DNA from: Atherix ibis | Taxonomy: Eukaryota > Arthropoda > Insecta > Diptera > Athericidae | Reading direction: 5' to 3' | DNA: 64,000 nt | Assembly: GCA_958298945.1 (NCBI GenBank) | Contig: OY282607.1 | Span: forward strand, 76,438,868 to 76,502,867 | Shown: piece after piece, positions 46,085 through 59,960 of the stretch | How the letters are laid out: every line of letters starts with the position of its first letter | How positions within the stretch are numbered: the stretch's first letter is position 1 | The notes under the pieces: model-generated | Seen by the model: only the letters and a program-made list of their open reading frames with translations | Database searches by the model: none | Told to the model about the DNA's origin: nothing | Position numbers and translations under genes: made by a program

Positions 46085-46440
46085 TTAAATACACTTCCCT
46101 TGAGGAGCTATACATCGCGGAGGTGTGGAAGTCCCAAAAAAAGGTAGAAGTCCCAAAAAAAAGTCACATGGACTTCCATCAGTTGTATAGGGGCTCGGAA
46201 AGTACAGGGAAATAAAACTCTCCGATGGAAATAAACGTATGACAGGGGCGACAATCCAAGTTTTTGAAATACCCGATCTATGGCGAAGTGCTCTTTTTAT
46301 AAACCTTTCAACGACTACTCGATTAACACTGAAGCTGATGAGCAGATTGTCGATTAACATTGAAGCTGATAAGCAGTCCTGCTTCTCTATTTTCGGTTAC
46401 TCCTAGAGTCGTACTAAGCTATTTGGAGGGCAAGTCTGCA
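46085..46440 (-). pseudogene. mariner transposase remnant (SPCDFFLF-type family)
   Basis: Minus strand: SFSVNRVVVERFIKRALRHR then SGISKTWIV matches TVN..YYLEVLERLRKRV.R.RPEI..TWIL. The following HHDNAP block, with the second catalytic D, is lost. YFPSPYTTDGSPCDFFLG replaces PPYSPDL(S/A)PCDFFLF and keeps the third catalytic D. PPRCIAPQGKCI is the C-terminal (R)W..CI..QG.YF motif. The piece contains a 31-bp tandem duplication in the VN-R stretch and several deletions. No first catalytic block is recognised upstream. Confidence 0.7.
46320..46381. repeat. 31-bp tandem duplication
   Basis: CGATTAACA(C/T)TGAAGCTGAT followed by (G/A)AGCAG is repeated at 46320-46350 and 46351-46381. The copies differ at two positions over their first 26 bp. 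It lies within the mariner remnant. Confidence 0.9.
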
Positions 46441-49400
46441 AATATTCTCAGACAAAAATGAGACTTTTAATATAAATGAAGCCATTTATTAAAAGATGAT
46501 AGCAGTTGGATTAGGTTGAAATTTTTTTTTTAAATACTATCTTTGCATTTTAAATTTTTTTTTTTTGAAAATTCCTGAAAATTCTTCTTTTGTATAGTTA
46601 AATTTTTTTTCCTCGAAAACGTTATAAACCAAACAATAAATAGTTAATTTAGAAAAACTTTCAATTCACTCAAAGTTATTATTTTTTTCGAATTACGAGT
46701 AATATATATATTGTATATAATAAAGGTAGAAAGTTATATATTCAAAATATTCGAATATTACCGAAATTATTGGTTACAAACTATAATTCAGTATTCAAAT
46801 AAATACCGGCAAAATACTCAATGTTCAATTAATGAGCTCAGACGGATCTTATGGTTATAATTTTACGTCAATTATATTCTAATTTAATATAAGCTTATAA
46901 AATATACTTTAGATTGAATTTTGATAGAATAATTTACAATCTAACTTAACTTAACGGAGGCCCACAGGTTCAAAGTTTCAAATCTATTTAAATATGATTA
47001 GGCATTTCTACTAAGCTGATACTATTAAATATTTCACATGCTCTGATGAATTTTGTAAATTTTTGAAAGATGTGTAATACAAGTTCCATAAGTTATTCTA
47101 CATATACCTATTATATAACATTTCATATATATATTTATATACATACATACAAATACTTTTAACGATGCTAAAGTTATTAGTATATACAGGGTTACGATCT
47201 ATAAAATCGATTGTACTTTTAGAAGATATTTATCTATGTAATACTGGTATATCCGGGATATTTAAATGAAAACGTATTTGACATAAATTCATATATTCCT
47301 ATCTATTGAGGAGTATTGTACTTCTATTCTGAAATTTCTATATTGATATTGATATAATAGTTGGAGTGGAATGTAAATATTTGATGATATGAATAATCAT
47401 ACTTTACACCAATATTGATAATAATCTTAAATGTTTGCTTCATTAGCTTTGTAACAAAATAGTATTAGATTTAATTATTAATTATTAGTATATACTAGAC
47501 TCTTATAAAAAAAGCTAAGTTTCGATAATTAAAATCTATTAAATATATAAAATAGGATATTCTATTGAAATAATTGCTATATGCATCTTTTGAAATAAAT
47601 TTTTTTTGGTGAGTATACGTAGTAACATAAAAAATTAGAGAATTATTTTTTTTTTGTAACTGAGTAAACATTTTGGATATATGCCAGAATAAATATACTA
47701 CAAATTACGAATTTTCTATAAATATGGAATTTTAATGCGGAAAAAAAAGTATTAATGCGGTATAAAAAAATCTTAAATTCAACTAAAAATAAGTCGCTTT
47801 ACTATTTAAGTGAAAAGATTGACTTTAGTCAACATAAATTTTTATACTTTTATATATAAAATAAAATAGTTTACTATACAAAATCTGAATTAAATACAAT
47901 ATATTCTTTAATAAAAACCACTAAAGTTATATTCAATTAACAAAAAAATAAATATATATATAAAATTATTTATATGGAATAAATATAATAAGTAAGAATT
48001 ATGTTCAAATAACGTATTTTTTATTGAAACCCAATAAAAATTGCCTTAGAAAGGTACAAATATATAGTCATCTTACCAATTATCATATTATTTGGGGTAA
48101 TATATAAAGAAGAGTGTATCGAATTCAATTAAAATGTATTGATTAAAAGCTCAGATATTATCTAATGTTCTAGCAGCTACTATTGTATTTAATCTCAAAT
48201 TGTATAAGAATTGTAATGTAACTTATATTATACGAGTATATTGACCAAAATGTAGATCATGAGTGACCTCTTCCTATTCAGAATTGTATGTAAAATTGTT
48301 CGATTGTAATCTTACGACCAAGGAATGATCGATAATTAAGTTAATAAATATCTCCTATAACAGGTAAAAGTTAATTCTTGAATTGGATTTCATATCGTTC
48401 TAACATTGTACGTTTAGCTGAGTATTTATTGTTCCGACATGCTAAGGTGATAAACGCATGACAAAGTAGAAACATGTGATTGAAGACCTATTTTCCAAGT
48501 GTTGGATAGTCTATGAATGTTCATTCATACCCATTTCCTGCATGCTTTATTTAATGATAGAGTACTGAATTTGGGCATGTATGAAGCTGTTTATTATGAT
48601 CGTAGATTATAGTGTATCTCCATTAAAACAAACCAAAATAATTTGAATCGATTAGTTTTCTATCTCAGACGATTTGGGAATTTCTGAACTATTGAAAGAA
48701 GCCTACAAATTTAATTCGATACATTTCAATACCAATGAATAACGTTTAGCTAATATACTAGATATAGGTTAGGCAGGAAATTTGTCTTAAGCCGTAATTG
48801 ATTTATTTATTGCTGAATCAATATCAATAATAGTAATTTATGGAAGATAGTCAGAATATTGAAGACATATTCAATGACTTTCCGATATAAAATTTGGCAG
48901 AGTTGACGTCGGATTTTCTCACTCTTTAAAACTTAAGCTATATAGAAATATATTCAATAAAAAAGATTTTCTTTCTTTTTTTTTTGATTAACAAATTTTT
49001 TAATTTTTTATTCTATAATAATATATTATAATTATTCTATATTTATCCAATTCATAATAAGTACACAACCTTTATATTGACAAAAAAAAATGATAAAAAA
49101 TTTCGTGTAGAAATATTAAAAATTTTGGATGAAAAATCCTTTTCGTAAGCTAAGGTTTTTAAACAAGTCAATGTCTAAAAGTATAAAATTATCTAAAAAC
49201 CAATTTAGTTTTGAAGAATTACATTTTTTATAGATGATCACCTTAATTTTCTTGAGTTTATTTTCGTAATATATTAAATATAATTACTATTTTTGTTAAT
49301 AGAAATAGCTTTTATATATTAAGAGCTACTTTTGCCAACAAAAAAAAAATAATAATATTCTTTCAATATAAATATACATAGATAAATTTGTATAAAATTA

Positions 49401-49994
49401 TCGTTTCGGTTATAATCAATAGTATTGTTTCATGTATAAAATGTAATATTGGCAATTATTAGGAATAATATGTAATTGTGCAGTATACTTAGATTCGAGA
49501 GAAATTAAAATTCTTTACTGAATTCTGAATATCTTGTCTGTATACCTAAATAGAATTGAGTACCAAGTTCTCTTTAGTAGTATATAAATGTTTATTATTA
49601 ATATTGATTACTTGTTTAGAAGCTTTAATAATTTATGGTTTCTTCATTAAGTTTAATTTTGTATTATTTTGTATGGAGATTCTAGGTTAACTGTTGGCTG
49701 GTAGAAAGTTCTATAAAGTCCGTTTTATATTTTTATCGAATAATATTATACTTTTTGAAGAACTTTTTTTTGGTCTATTACTTTCACTTTCAATATTTAA
49801 AACTATATTTAAGAGGTGCTAATGTAATTTTGTAAGTTTTAAGATAATATATTTAGTCAAAAAATACTATTGAGAAATCAGTCTGATAAGTCAGTGATAA
49901 ATAAAATAAATAATTAATTTATTCAATAACAATTTATTCAATTTTGAAGAAAATATATTTTTTTTATTAGTTTATTTTTTTAAACTTTTTTAAA
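46441..49994. other. long A+T-rich stretch without recognised gene
   Basis: I find no protein motif on either strand. The 48370-48900 part is slightly less A+T-rich but unassigned. Confidence 0.4.
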
Positions 49995-50400
49995 TGATAA
50001 TTCAACTTCTTGAAGTTAAATCTGGAGAATATAGTTTGTGGAGAAGTACAGGTGCATTATCATGATAAAACAAAACTTTTTTATTTGCCAAATGCGGTCG
50101 TTTCAACATGATTTCATTATCGAATTCGTCTATCCTATTATCAGTTTCTCATTTTTTAAGAAAGTTGATGAAGATTATACCATATGTATACCTGAAAATA
50201 GTAGACATAACCTTTCCTTCCGGTAAAATTGTTTTTGCCTTCTTTGGTGCACGTTCTCTAATAGAAGTCCATTCTTTTGACTGAATTTGTGTTTCCGATG
50301 TATTAAAAATTTTTACTTGGATTACTCTTAGAATCCTCCCATTGAAATCATTACAGGAACTCGTTTTTGGTCAAGCATTAGCAAACAATCTTATCTCCAC
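49995..50400 (-). pseudogene. mariner transposase remnant (mellifera/irritans-like)
   Basis: On the minus strand, LTKNEFL is a trace of RNP.EFLRR before the first catalytic site, which is destroyed. NTSETQIQSKEWTSIRERAP then KKAKTILPEGKVMSTIF aligns with YTPET..QS.QW...GERAPKKAKT..SAGKVMA(T/S)VF. GIIFINFLKK matches GIIFIDYLEK. EIMLKRPHLANKKVLFYHDN then APV keeps the second catalytic D. A deletion joins this directly to LYSPDLTSRS, the start of the third block, whose D is lost. The GERAPKKAKT stretch relates it to the intact mariner at 23459, but the divergence is large. Confidence 0.8.
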
Positions 50401-51676
50401 GAGATGATAACCACTTCTGAATTATTCCAAATGATATTGATTGGTTTTCAAGCTAGCTTGTAGTTTTAGATATTGTTTTGTCTCATCAAGAAATAGTATT
50501 TTATTGATATATTAAATTCATTTTTTGCCATAGTAATAGAAAAACCGAAACTTTATCTGCTTTTAATGAGTGTCAAAACTACAGATGTTAATAAAAATTT
50601 GTAAGAACCTTTTTAAGAATGACAGATGATAATAAATATATAGTTTTGCAAAATATTATTCAGTGGTGGAATATATTGTGTGTATAGTATATAATTAAGG
50701 ACCAGAACGCCACGGTGAGGAATACCATTTAAAATTAAGGATCTTTTTACAGTAACTAATATTTTTAGCGTCCTGAAAATATCAGTTTTAAAGCCAATTA
50801 CTTCTTTTCTCTATAAGCTCATCGAATTTGAAAAATATTGTAGTTCAACTTTATATAATATAATTAGGCTTTTTACTTATATAAAAATAAATTATATGTG
50901 ACCGAAAATACTAAAGAAATAATTATTGAGCAATAAAAATTATGGAGCAAATTCCGACTTGGAAAAATCATGGCAATTTTCCTATCTACCAAAAATTAGT
51001 GATTAATAATATTCCAGCCCATGAAATAATTTTTCACTTTCATAATCCCTAATTAGATATTTTAGCTTTTCGTGCTTTACCTCGAATTACTGTTCATTTT
51101 TTGGAATTTATTTCCGTTCCATTTTACCTTTTGCCATATAAGTACACATAGTTCCATTGTACATATTTAAGGTGGTAATAATACAACTAAAAATATAAAT
51201 AACGAAAAGTAAAATTCATTAATCACTTAGTCAAATGCATACATACACATAGAATTCATAAATGCTAATATTTATAAAGTGTATGAAAGACCATATATTT
51301 TAATACTTGTAAAAATAACCAAAATAAATTTAACATTTTTATTCAACTTTTATTTATATTCGTTCATATTTGAGTACATACGTATATGGTTAAATATATT
51401 TTTACTTTCTTCAATCGATATCATTTTGTCGTTGATAATAGTTAGTGTTTTTACATTATTCGTTATATTATTATAAACTCAATTTTATTTGAAAGTAAAA
51501 GTTTCAGAGCATTCTATTTAAATTCAATTGCAAAAGGAGTTTGATATATAATAAAATATTATTTTTTAAAATATTGTTTCTATAGTTAGCTTCCATAAGT
51601 TTTAAGAGGTTGGTTTATTTTGTACTCTAAACAAAAAAGATACCTTACTCGTTAATATTTCATCTTTTTTTACGTT

Positions 51677-51749
51677 CATCTCAATATTTATTTATAGTTA
51701 ATTTGATATCATCTCAATATTTATTTATACAATATTTAGTTAATTTGAA
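51677..51749. repeat. imperfect tandem duplication
   Basis: CATCTCAATATTTATTTATA begins both units (51677 and 51710). Both go on to TTAGTTAATTTGA-like sequence, and the second has an 8-bp insert. Confidence 0.88.
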
Positions 51750-54700
51750 TACTCTATTAGTATATTTTAAGCATTTATAATTATTTTAATATTATAGGTA
51801 AATGGTACATAGCACGCCCTAACTACGAAATTATTTTTATTAACCAAAGTATACTTCAACTAAAATTTCTTTTTTAATATGTTGAAAAACATGTTAAATA
51901 TTTACAAAAAAAAATTAATTTTTATCTCCTTTTTTGCTTATAATTATAGTAAATATTTTTAGAATAATTCAAGCTATAGAACTAAAAAAAAAACAAAAAC
52001 CTCATGAATAAAATAAGTCGATGTATCCAATAAATGTTAATTTATTATTATTTAAATATAACATATGTAGCCGTCTTCGTAATTGAAGTAGCAGGCTGTC
52101 ATCATGCAATTTCTATTTTAAATCGAAACTACCATGACGGAGGCATAAAGTGACGTTTTTAAATAAATTTTAATTCGAGTTTAATGATTTTCAAAATAAA
52201 ATGTGTTCGGTTACAAAAAAAAAACCTATTCGGTTATAAAAAATAAATAATAAATTGCAAAATACGCACAATGAGGCCAAATATATTAACATACTCGTAC
52301 ACGGATATTTAAAATATTAAACTATAAATAATATATTGTTTTTTACTAAAAAAATATATTCGATTGACATTTGTTCGACAGCTGTAATATCAACTAAGCC
52401 ATTTTTAAATATTTATGTATTACTCAACTGTTGAGTTATTCTATATTAGTGTAAGGATCCAACAATATCTGTAAAAAGGTTCACAGTTATCTAGCAATTG
52501 TAATAGAGTCCTGAAAATAAATATCCTTTATTAATTTTTCATTTGTAAGAATATTATTTTGTTTATCTTATTTTGAGAGTTTTTGATGTTTTAAATTCGG
52601 ACTTATTACTATAGAGATTTTTTTTAACTTTGTCATACTACTCTATCCCTAGATAATGTAAAGAATTTATTGGTTTCGATAAATTTATGATAGCTAAGAT
52701 GATCCATTCAGAGTGTTAAGATGATTTCAATTGAGTGACTATGTACTAGTTTATACCCTCCATCGTCCACTGAGAATAACTCATTATTTGCTGAAGCAGA
52801 AAGTTTCAGAAAAAGGAAATCAAATCTAGAAAGGAATACTGAAGTAAGAAAATACGAGTCTTCTGTATATTGTAAAAATGATGCTTTGCTGAATTGTCAG
52901 GATTTCTAATACTTAATCCGCATTCGTGTCAATTGATTACTCAAAGGAATTTTAACTGCTGTGTGGGCAAATTTTATTAGTAGTTGTAAAGAGCAAAGTA
53001 CAAAATATACTGATTTTGAAGTCGACTATTTATTTATCATAGGTTCTCCTCAAATAGTCAATTTTCTGATGTGATTGTATTTTGGCTATCTTATTTTCAA
53101 ATATCTAATTTTGTTTTAAAAACAAGAAGAAAAAATTTGGACCAATTTTAAATGCGATTTTTTAAGTTTATTTGATTTTCATTTTTCAAGATTATGGTTT
53201 TTTTAATTTTCATTTGAAAATAATATTCTGACATAAAATAAAACTAGGCTATTACTACTAGTAGTAAAAATCCTGTGAAATCTTAGCCGTGCTTGAGTGG
53301 GTAAAATATTCAGAGTCGATGTAATTCATAAGTGCAGTAATTCATAAAGTTATATTCAATAAGTGGGACGTAAAGGTCTTTAGCTCACGCTGCCGAGGAA
53401 TATTCATTTTGGCGAATTTATAAGGATGTGAGAAACTAACTGAATAAGATTTATGAATATATACGAAAATATCTTAAATTAAATGATATTGAACTGATAA
53501 ATCTAGATAATTATTAACTAAGAAAATATATTTCTCACTTGGTAATCAATTTTTTTTTGGATGGTTAAATATTACTTTCAATTACTTATTTTTACTATGC
53601 TGCTATGTTTAAAGGAAAATAATTGTTTTCAATTATTTTTTAATCATTGTTAAGACAAAAAGTTTATTCTTTAAATTAATTATACAAATATGTATTTTTC
53701 AGAAAATTACTATTGAAATTTTTTCAATTAAAATCACTTTGATAAAATTGAATTTGTTATTTGCAAACTTCCTTTCTTTTTGTCTATTTTCTTTCAGATT
53801 TAAATTAGAATCAAATTGAAAACAGAAAAAATTATATTGATTTTACTGTCAACAAGTATTATTGAATTGTTTTGCATTCTTCTTAGTTTCACACCTGATT
53901 ATTTTTCTGAAAGGTTTCTTTCTTGGAACTAGTAATTTCATTTGGAACTAAAATGAAGCAAAAGACTCAATATAATTTTATTTATTTTTACATCATTAAA
54001 TATGAAAGAATACAAAAAATTATTTATGCTATTAAATTTATATTATAGAAAAATTTGCGAAGACATTTTCATCCACAAATTAAAGTTTGATGGTTCTTTT
54101 TACTGGAGTATATAAGAGAATAATTTCTAATAAAATCCAATATGATCATTTAATAAATTTTAATTAATTTTATATAGTTCAATTTTAGGTAATTCATTGT
54201 TTTTTTTTATAAAAAAAACTAGTAATTATAGTGCAAAGGAAATTATCGCAAAAATAAACTCTGTTATTTATTAAAATTTTTTGACTATTAATTCTCTTAA
54301 ACATTTTCTCCTTCTTTAATAATGTCAATAATAGCAAAAATAAAAATTATGAACACTCGTGTTGAGGGGAGATTAAGGTTCCACACTCATTGTTTTCCAA
54401 AATTTAGTAGATAATCAATATTATTTCAGATATTATTTTGAATTAACAGCGTTTACCAGGTGTATTTTTTTATAATTTTAATAGTAAAATATTATTTTCG
54501 GCCTTATGACTCATGCCAAATAACTCAAAAATCGAATTGCTACTACTTATCAAATGATATCTGGATTGGTATTACAGTTGTCGAGCGATTGTCACCGATC
54601 AATGAATTGTAATAAAAGTATTGAGCTTGAGGACATGTGATAAAAGATGACATAAAATTCATGGTAATGTTTACTTACACAATTACATATACCGATCGAA

Positions 54701-57018
54701 GTATAGTTGTCCTATGAAAAATTAAACGTTATCCTGTCCAGTATTTGGAATTTCAAGAGAAAATTTCTTAGTATTTTTGTTTTCATTACATATTATCATA
54801 GTTTTTCTGTCCTCATGTTAAAAGTGAAACATAAGTTCTGTTTATGCAAATAACTTGAATACAACTCCACCCTTAGTTTGAGCATATGTTATTCATTTAC
54901 TGAGCCAAATCGTGACTAGACTTTTACGATATATTCATTTAAATTTTTTATACCTGCCGGTTTCCCTATTTTTTATTCAACAAAACTGTGGACAAAAATA
55001 CTACAGGAATTATATATGATGGAAATATTTTCATATTATTTGCAATAATTATTTAAGCTATCATTTTTTTTATTAGAATTAAAATATAATGTAGTAAGCA
55101 CGATATTTAATATATAAAAGGAAAATATTTTAAAATTTTTTTCTATTTATAAAAACTACAGAAATTTTTCTTTCATTGATTTATTAAGTGCTGCACTAAT
55201 ATTGAACACAATTTTTCTATTTTCAAATATTTTCTTTTTACTACTTGTTATTTTATGAGTACTTGTAATTTATTCTAGAAAAATATGATTGAACCTATTG
55301 TATTGTATTACTTAGTCGTGACTATACTTTGTTCATTTCCTGACATAATTTTTATTAACTATTATTGAATTGTTTTTTTTCTTCTAATAAAAGTTAATAA
55401 ATTTTTTTTTCATACTCTTATTGAAAGCTGGAAATAAATTCAATAGTAAATATAAAAAAAAAGATAATACTTATCGAAAAATTAAGAAGGAAACAAATTT
55501 CTTAACTTTTATCACTTATATATTCATAAATTTTGGTTTTATTATTGTATGTTTTTATGAAAACTATTTACTTGCATAGATACGATGCTAATAAATGTGT
55601 TTAATAATTCAATTTCATCAGAAATATACGCATTAAAATATTATAAAATATTTAGTTATTGTAATATTTACTATTAATATTATTTTACTATCATAAATAT
55701 TTGCTTATACACTTTAGTTGAAAATACTAAGAATACTTTAAAATATTACCTCAATATAAGTTGGTTGTCTTAGATATCAATATTACCGATTTTTATATTT
55801 CTATTTATATTTTTTCTAAATATCCTATATTATCTACATTTGTGAAAAGTAAAGGGAATTTTTATGATACTTTAATCCATTCAAAAGGTAATGTTGCTCA
55901 GATAAAAGAATTATTTTTGTGTTATCTAGAACAATGTTACGATCAAAGCTATTTGTAAAACCAATCGAATATTTTGGATCAAAAGTATATGCAAACATAT
56001 CAAAGCATATATAAATTTGCTAAAAAAAGAAGTGCTTAGAATAATAAAAAAAATGAGAGATAGGGTTCTTACAAAATACGGAAAGGTTCGATAAGGATTA
56101 CAGAGTTTTCATGTAAGCTTCTCTAGATACATATATCGGTACATTTATTTATTCAACCCTTTCTATTACAAAAATTATCCTCTTAACATATATATTCCCG
56201 TAGACATATTTCTACATAACTTTACTTTATTTTTCGGTATTAGGTTTTCTGAAATTGAAACAAAATAGTTAAGCCTCTTTAAGAATAAGGACTTTTACCA
56301 TAATTTACAAAAGATAAATATGAAGAAAAAAAACTAGTTTATAGAGATGTTGGCATATTTGAATGTGAAATTAATTATATTTTTATAAAAATAAATCTAA
56401 AATTAAAAAAATGTCCTATTTGCAATTATTTTATATCCAAACATTTTACTTAAGAAGAAATAGCTTGTGTTTTATTCTTCAAAAAGGATTTTTTATAATA
56501 AAATTATTGAAGGATATTATCTGCGATCATAAAATTAAACTATATTAATTTTGGTCGTACATGGAATACTTTTAGGGCAACCCTTATAATGGCTACATTC
56601 GCGTTATCTGGTGGGTGAGTAGGTTTCAGTTTCAATTAGAAATTACATAACTAGGCAATCTTCAAGCATAAATAAGGAGTCTAAAATTTAAAAATTCAGC
56701 AGATCGCATTAAATTCTGTTATAGTTAGTGATAAGTATCATTTTCAACCACCTATCAAAATATAAATCATTTAAATTCACTTCTCAAACAAAACAAAATG
56801 AGATTTTTTTAACATTTTAACTTTTTTACCATCAAAAAAATATTAAATGAACAGCCAATAAAATATGAGAAAGATAGGAATAGTATATCTGGATCTTTTG
56901 TATATTTTACTTGTTTAAAATATTAAGCAGATTTAAGATTGTAAATAAAGAATCGAGTTAGTAATATAACAAATTTGAGGCCATTTATTTAGTATTAATA
57001 GGAGAATATGCTTATGTC

Positions 57019-57058
57019 TACTAATCTGTAATTCCGTCTCCTAATCTGTAATACTGTT
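57019..57058. repeat. 20-bp tandem duplication
   Basis: (T/T)(A/C)CTAATCTGTAAT(T/A)C(C/T)GT occurs twice in succession, with a few mismatches. Confidence 0.8.
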
Positions 57059-58440
57059 AATAAAGTTTTCCTTAATTTCTAAGATATGCAGAATTTTTGT
57101 TATAATTTTTAGGATATATTAAATATTTTAAAGATTATTTCAAAAATGATTATATATAAGTTAAAATTTCAGTAATTTAATTTTAAGAACTTCTTATCTT
57201 TTGAGAAAATTTATATAAAATACAAAAAATAGAAATTAAAATATTGTATCTTAGTATAAATTTGTACTGAATAATTTATTTATCTATAATATGTATACGT
57301 AAAATAAGAACGATTGTAGTTTAGATTGAAACATTTTCCTTGATTATATTTTTGTTTAAATAAATTTGTTAATATTATTGCCAATATATTGATTTTACAA
57401 ATATGCAGTAGGAGTTTTAAAAACTATATTCGTATGTAAATATATTTTATATTTTTTTGTATAAAATTTAGAGTTAAATAAAAATTTTCTGAAATCAATA
57501 ATATTTACAACAATTTCTTATAATAGAATATATTCAAATTTGTTATTGATTTTTTTTTCGGTTTACTCGTATATTCACATTGTCTGGTTTTGGTTATGCT
57601 AAAATCGAAAAATTTGAATAGTTACAAAATTGTATATGTAACTGCATAAAATTCATAGTTATTTTCAGTTCAAAATCAGGTCAACTAATCTTTATTGCAG
57701 ATTTAAAATTATTATATTTGCAAACTTTATCTTCGGCAGCTTCGAGTAATCTACTTAAGACTGGGAATTTCATTGGAACTTTTCATATATATTTTTCTTT
57801 TTAGATTTATTATTGTAATCGTAAAATTATACTTAGCAATTCTATAATATAATCAGAAAGAAAAACAAACACCAACCAATAAAAAGAAGAATATTAAAAT
57901 GTCTCAGCTTTAAGAGAAATACAAATACTATAAAATTGAATACAATATAAAAATGAGGAGAATGCCTACTAAAAAATTAAATACGAAAGTTTTTCACTTG
58001 TTTGGGACAAGTTTATTTAGAATTTAAAAGGAAAGTTAGACAGCTGAAAATGTCGACATAATATTAAGGATATTTGCGGAAGTAAAACAAATTTGGAAAA
58101 AGTCAATATTTTTATTTGAAAACCAAGTCAACTATTCTTTCAGTAAACATTGTGTATAAGGAATAAAAGTCTAGGCTAAAAGCAGACAATTTGTTATTAC
58201 TTATTTGACACGAAAATAAGTAAATCTGTTTAATTATGCATATAATAATCAACACTGGTAACAACATTGCCACTGGCAATATAGTTAATATGCTTGTACT
58301 TGTCGAAAGTGAACCCGGCCGAACTGAGTAAATCATTACAAGGAAGTATTTTTAGCCCTGACCAGGTGTTGGGTAGTCTATTATCTTGAGGATTAATTCA
58401 ATATATACAACATGTTTTTATTGATTTTTTTTTGTTGCAG

Positions 58441-58503
58441 AAAAAAATCCATCCGAAAAGTTTTCGTCCAACAATAATAACAATTTAAGACTTGATTTCA
58501 CTT
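58441..58503 (+). CDS. candidate internal coding exon, 63 nt
   Basis: It is preceded by TTGATTTTTTTTTGTTGCAG (58421-58440), a near-ideal acceptor, and followed by CACTT|GTAAGT, a near-consensus donor at 58504. Of the three frames only one is open: with the first base completing a codon from an upstream exon it reads KNPSEKFSSNNNNNLRLDFT plus one leftover base. The other two frames contain stops. The asparagine run is common in fly proteins. The piece is less A+T-rich than its surroundings. I do not recognise the protein, and no partner exon was found, so this may also be a chance combination of sites. Confidence 0.45.
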
Positions 58504-58652
58504 GTAAGTTTCATAATACAATCTGAAGTTGTTAAATGTGTATGAAGTGTGTAGAAAGTAAATAATATACTCTCTTTTTTTATGTATTATAATATACTAG
58601 ATTTTGGCAAGAATACTGATAAAAATATCTCTCTATAGAATTTTTTTGGGCA

Positions 58653-58672
58653 TATATGTTACGTGTATATGC
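58653..58672. repeat. 20-nt sequence repeated from 13353-13372
   Basis: Identical copy of TATATGTTACGTGTATATGC. The flanks are only loosely similar. Confidence 0.6.
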
Positions 58673-59460
58673 ATCGATTGGTTTAATATAATTTAAACTG
58701 AAATTTTGTTTTTAACTTTAGTAATTAGAATTAAATATTAGTATTCGGTAAATAGTTCATTATTAAAATTTTCTAAAAAATGAATTTAGAAAATAGGTTT
58801 TTCCATATTATTTTAAATCTTTTTGAATATATCTTAGTAAAATTTGTCTACTTACTTTTTTTCTTTAATTTTGTTAAGAATTTTTTTAAAACTTTTTTTT
58901 TATGCTTTTCTTGGTTGTAAAATTAAAAAAAAGTATATAAGAATATTTCACATACCATAGTTTATTCTGAGTCTATTTTTTTTAATCCTACACTAATACC
59001 AGTAAGTGTATTTATTGCAAAACTAAAATATGGAATGGATTCTTATAATAAACGCCATAACACTGGCTTTGTAAAATCATATACTTGGTGAAAATTTAAA
59101 CATATTATTTAAGTTTATAGGTTAAAAAATACAAAAACAATTGTATATTTGGAAAGCCTTAGATTCGAAGAAAAATTTATGACTTATATAATTTCTAAAA
59201 TCATTAAAAAAATAGATTTAATTTTTGGAAGCGGTCTTATAAAATTAATGGTAGTATTATTTTTTAAGTCTTTTCAAGAGCCATTAAAAATGAAAATTAT
59301 TTTAATATTTTTGCAACATATATATTTATTTAGTGAATGCTAAGTTCTGGTATATATGGACATTATTCCAAGTTAGTATCTAGAATTATTCATTCAAAAA
59401 CCCCACGAAAAAGATATGAAAAAAAATTTTGTTGTTGAGTTGGTAATCATGTAATTAATC
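58673..59460. other. A+T-rich stretch without recognised gene
   Basis: The 64-codon frame at 59149-59343 is composition-driven. I see nothing else. Confidence 0.4.
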
Positions 59461-59960
59461 TGTCAATTAGTTTGTGTATAGCTAAAAACGCCACAAACAG
59501 GTTGCTGAAGACATGGTTGTCTTCATGTTCCAGAACTGCCTGCGGGTACTAGCAAAGCCGTGGTCATGAGCCGGCTTAGCAGTACCTGAAATTTAAAACT
59601 TTCCTTACTGTAGGCTCTCTGAGTGGGTGTAACCACAAAAAATCTTCGCTTTTCCGATGCTACCATTGCAGATGATAGTAGAGACTTAGATAGGCTTTGC
59701 TAGTTAATACCACTCAACATTGAAAAATAGGTGGATTGATTTATGTATTGTTTCATGCATAGAATAAAAAAGCAGATTTTGAATAAATCTGGTAATGATA
59801 TAGTAGGCAAGCTGAGGTTTCTTCGTATAGAAGGAACCAAAAGAGGCTCAATAGAAGGAACCAAAAGAGACTACAGGTCTGTTTTATGCTGATTAAGCGT
59901 ATCTTAATCCCTACAGTCGTAGAAGCCCGCTGGTATTATGTTCAACAATATATATACCAT
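59461..59960. other. less A+T-rich island, probable decayed repeat of unknown family
   Basis: About 500 bp stand out by composition (for example GAGCCGGCTTAGCAGTACC at 59568). It holds a 24-bp tandem duplication at 59827-59874. A plus-strand piece FLTVGSLSGCNHKKSSLFRC loosely recalls the VGLLTGH motif near the end of RNase H-bearing retrotransposons, but the match is too short to assign. Confidence 0.35.
59827..59874. repeat. 24-bp tandem duplication
   Basis: ATAGAAGGAACCAAAAGAG occurs at 59827 and 59851; the last five bases of the units differ (GCTCA, ACTAC). Confidence 0.93.

Larger units (their letters stand above)
50401..58440. other. longest A+T-rich stretch without recognised gene
   Basis: Eight kilobases with only short, composition-driven open frames and two small tandem duplications (51677, 57019). 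If 58441-58503 is an exon, the end of this stretch is intron; the last 20 bases before 58441 are a strong pyrimidine tract. Confidence 0.4.

Noticed and set aside
48370..48900. Less A+T-rich patch sharing AGTGTTGGATAGTCTAT-like sequence with GGTGTTGGGTAGTCTAT near 58367
   Set aside because: The match is about 16 bases with mismatches and the flanks do not align, so a shared repeat cannot be claimed.
53798..53825. Strong acceptor-like pyrimidine tract ending TTTCAG, possible exon reading FKLESN then stop
   Set aside because: The open piece is only seven codons and no donor or partner exon is visible; T-rich tracts ending in CAG are expected by chance in this DNA.
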